The position numbers were made by a program, and so were the translations under genes. Below are positions 5,719 to 6,495 of a stretch of 6,495 nt of DNA, one piece after another (position 1 is the stretch's first letter; every line of letters starts with the position of its first letter). This DNA comes from Planctomycetales bacterium (lineage in GTDB: Bacteria > Planctomycetota > Planctomycetia > Isosphaerales > Isosphaeraceae), in the NCBI GenBank assembly GCA_027435495.1, contig DAHZZC010000360.1, positions 1-6,495 on the forward strand, read 5' to 3'. Below the pieces are notes generated by a model, which was not told the DNA's origin, searched no databases, and saw nothing but the letters and a program-made list of their open reading frames with translations.

Positions 5719-5846
5719 CCGCGAGTTCCCGAGTTCCTCACCTCTCCCTCGCTCGCGGTTGGCGTCTCGATGATTCTCTCCCGCGGCCGACAACGGATGT
5801 CGCCGCGTCATCCAGGCCCGCTCGGCCCCCTTTCGCCGGTCGGGCC
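5719..5846 (+). other. Weak inverted repeats between lipoprotein and DUF1559 genes
   Basis: Two modest stems are possible in the 215-nt spacer: CCGCGAG (5719-5725) with CTCGCGG (5752-5758) around a 26-nt loop, and GGCCCG (5815-5820) with CGGGCC (5841-5846), the latter extended inward by TCGGC/GCCGG (5822-5826 with 5835-5839, one G-U pair) after one mismatch. Neither has a U-tract. Either could be a weak terminator for the lipoprotein gene or leader structure for the next one. I see no recognisable promoter. Confidence 0.22.
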
Positions 5847-5906
5847 GGTCGCTTTCCAGACCCCTGGTTTCATCCGTTCCGCCACAGTCCAGCAGAGGGT
5901 AATGTC

Positions 5907-6495
5907 ATGAGAAATACAGTGTTATCATCTCGTCCGAGGCTCCGCGGCTTCACCCTGATTGAACTTCTGGTGGTGATCGCGATCATCGCGGTGCTGATCG
6001 CGTTGCTCTTGCCGGCGGTGCAGGCCGCGCGCGAGGCGGCCCGTCGGTCGCAGTGTACCAACAACCTCAAGCAGATCGGCCTGGCGGTCGCAAACTACGA
6101 GAGCGCCAACGGGGCCTATCCCATGGCCATGTATCAGGGGCCATCGATCGGCTATGGCGGCGTGGGTGGAACCTGGTACGCCGGCTCGACGGCTTTTGTG
6201 GCGCTGCTCCCGTACTTCGAGCAGTCGGCGATGGGGAACGCCTACAACTACAGCATCGGCTCGTTCGACCTGGGGAACCGGACGGTCCTCGCCTCGGGGA
6301 TCGCCTCGCTCTGGTGCCCGAGCGATCCGACGATCTCGGTGGGCGCCCCGGCCGGCTCGGGTTCCAATTTCGGAACGTACATCTCCCCAACGCAAACGGT
6401 CTACCGGAGCAGCTACGGTGTCTGCATGGGGATCTGGCTGAATTCGGCGTACGGCACGCCGAGCGGCCCCGCCGCCACGTTCAACAGCAACGCCA
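5907..6495 (+). CDS. DUF1559 family pseudopilin-like protein, 3'-truncated
   Basis: The first 196 residues of a DUF1559 protein, the large planctomycete family with a type IV prepilin/type II secretion pseudopilin N-terminus. Residues 14-33 carry the class III signal: prepilin peptidase should cut after Gly14, giving mature Phe15 with Glu19 as the conserved Glu5, inside FTLIELLVVIAIIAVLIALL. Then come the family hallmarks: LPAVQAAREAARRSQCTNNL (35-54) and KQIGLAVANYESANGAYP (55-72), then LLPYFEQ (100-106), WCPSDP (136-141) and SSYGVCMG (168-175). The usual C-terminal H-x9-DG region lies beyond the window. The product is expected in the envelope, anchored by the N-terminal helix; whether it forms pili or another surface structure is not known. 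The start at 5907 is supported by the signal sequence and AGAGGG at 5894-5899; the nearby ATG at 5902 hits a stop after two codons. The upstream neighbour is a 63-aa lipoprotein. Confidence 0.95.
   Translation, partial: MRNTVLSSRPRLRGFTLIELLVVIAIIAVLIALLLPAVQAAREAARRSQCTNNLKQIGLAVANYESANGAYPMAMYQGPSIGYGGVGGTWYAGSTAFVALLPYFEQSAMGNAYNYSIGSFDLGNRTVLASGIASLWCPSDPTISVGAPAGSGSNFGTYISPTQTVYRSSYGVCMGIWLNSAYGTPSGPAATFNSNA

Noticed and set aside
5268..5741. 157-codon minus-strand frame opposite the lipoprotein gene
   Set aside because: No motif, no ribosome binding site, Arg-rich composition of a chance frame, and it conflicts with the clear lipobox protein.

Overview
The window is high-GC and looks like a chromosomal segment of a planctomycete, possibly of the Isosphaeraceae/Gemmatales type. 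That placement is an inference from gene families: two DUF1501 proteins, a DUF1559 protein with a type IV prepilin-like N-terminus, a tiny lipoprotein beside it, and long spacers. No rRNA or other phylogenetic marker is present, so the family-level guess is weak.

Layout, left to right. (1) A 5'-truncated DUF1501 gene on the plus strand (to 1391). (2) A compact type II toxin-antitoxin pair, VapB-like antitoxin (1459-1707) and PIN-domain VapC toxin (1704-2105), joined by an ATGA overlap and followed by a perfect 24-nt GC-rich palindrome. (3) A signal-peptide-bearing secreted protein of unknown function (2237-2914). (4) A 325-nt spacer whose right half can fold into two stem-loops, leading into a 51-codon gene for a very basic small protein (3240-3395) with a textbook Shine-Dalgarno sequence. 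(5) A 153-nt convergent spacer with three hairpins. (6) A complete second DUF1501 gene on the minus strand (5000-3549) with a Tat-like signal. (7) A 499-nt divergent spacer. (8) A 63-aa lipoprotein gene (5500-5691), a 215-nt spacer and a 3'-truncated DUF1559 gene (5907 to the window end).

Functionally the window is mostly envelope and export biology: two DUF1501 proteins of the alkaline phosphatase/sulfatase-like fold, one secreted protein, one lipoprotein and one pseudopilin-like protein. A VapBC module sits among them. The two DUF1501 genes are clearly related in sequence but lie on opposite strands about 2.2 kb apart, so they are separate units and not an operon.

I found no tRNA, rRNA, CRISPR array, transposase or insertion-sequence end. 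I do not see a clearly new multi-gene system. The observations most worth a second look are the 51-aa basic protein with its structured leader, the hairpin cluster between convergent genes (including a C(UUCG)G hairpin), and the lipoprotein/DUF1559 pairing.
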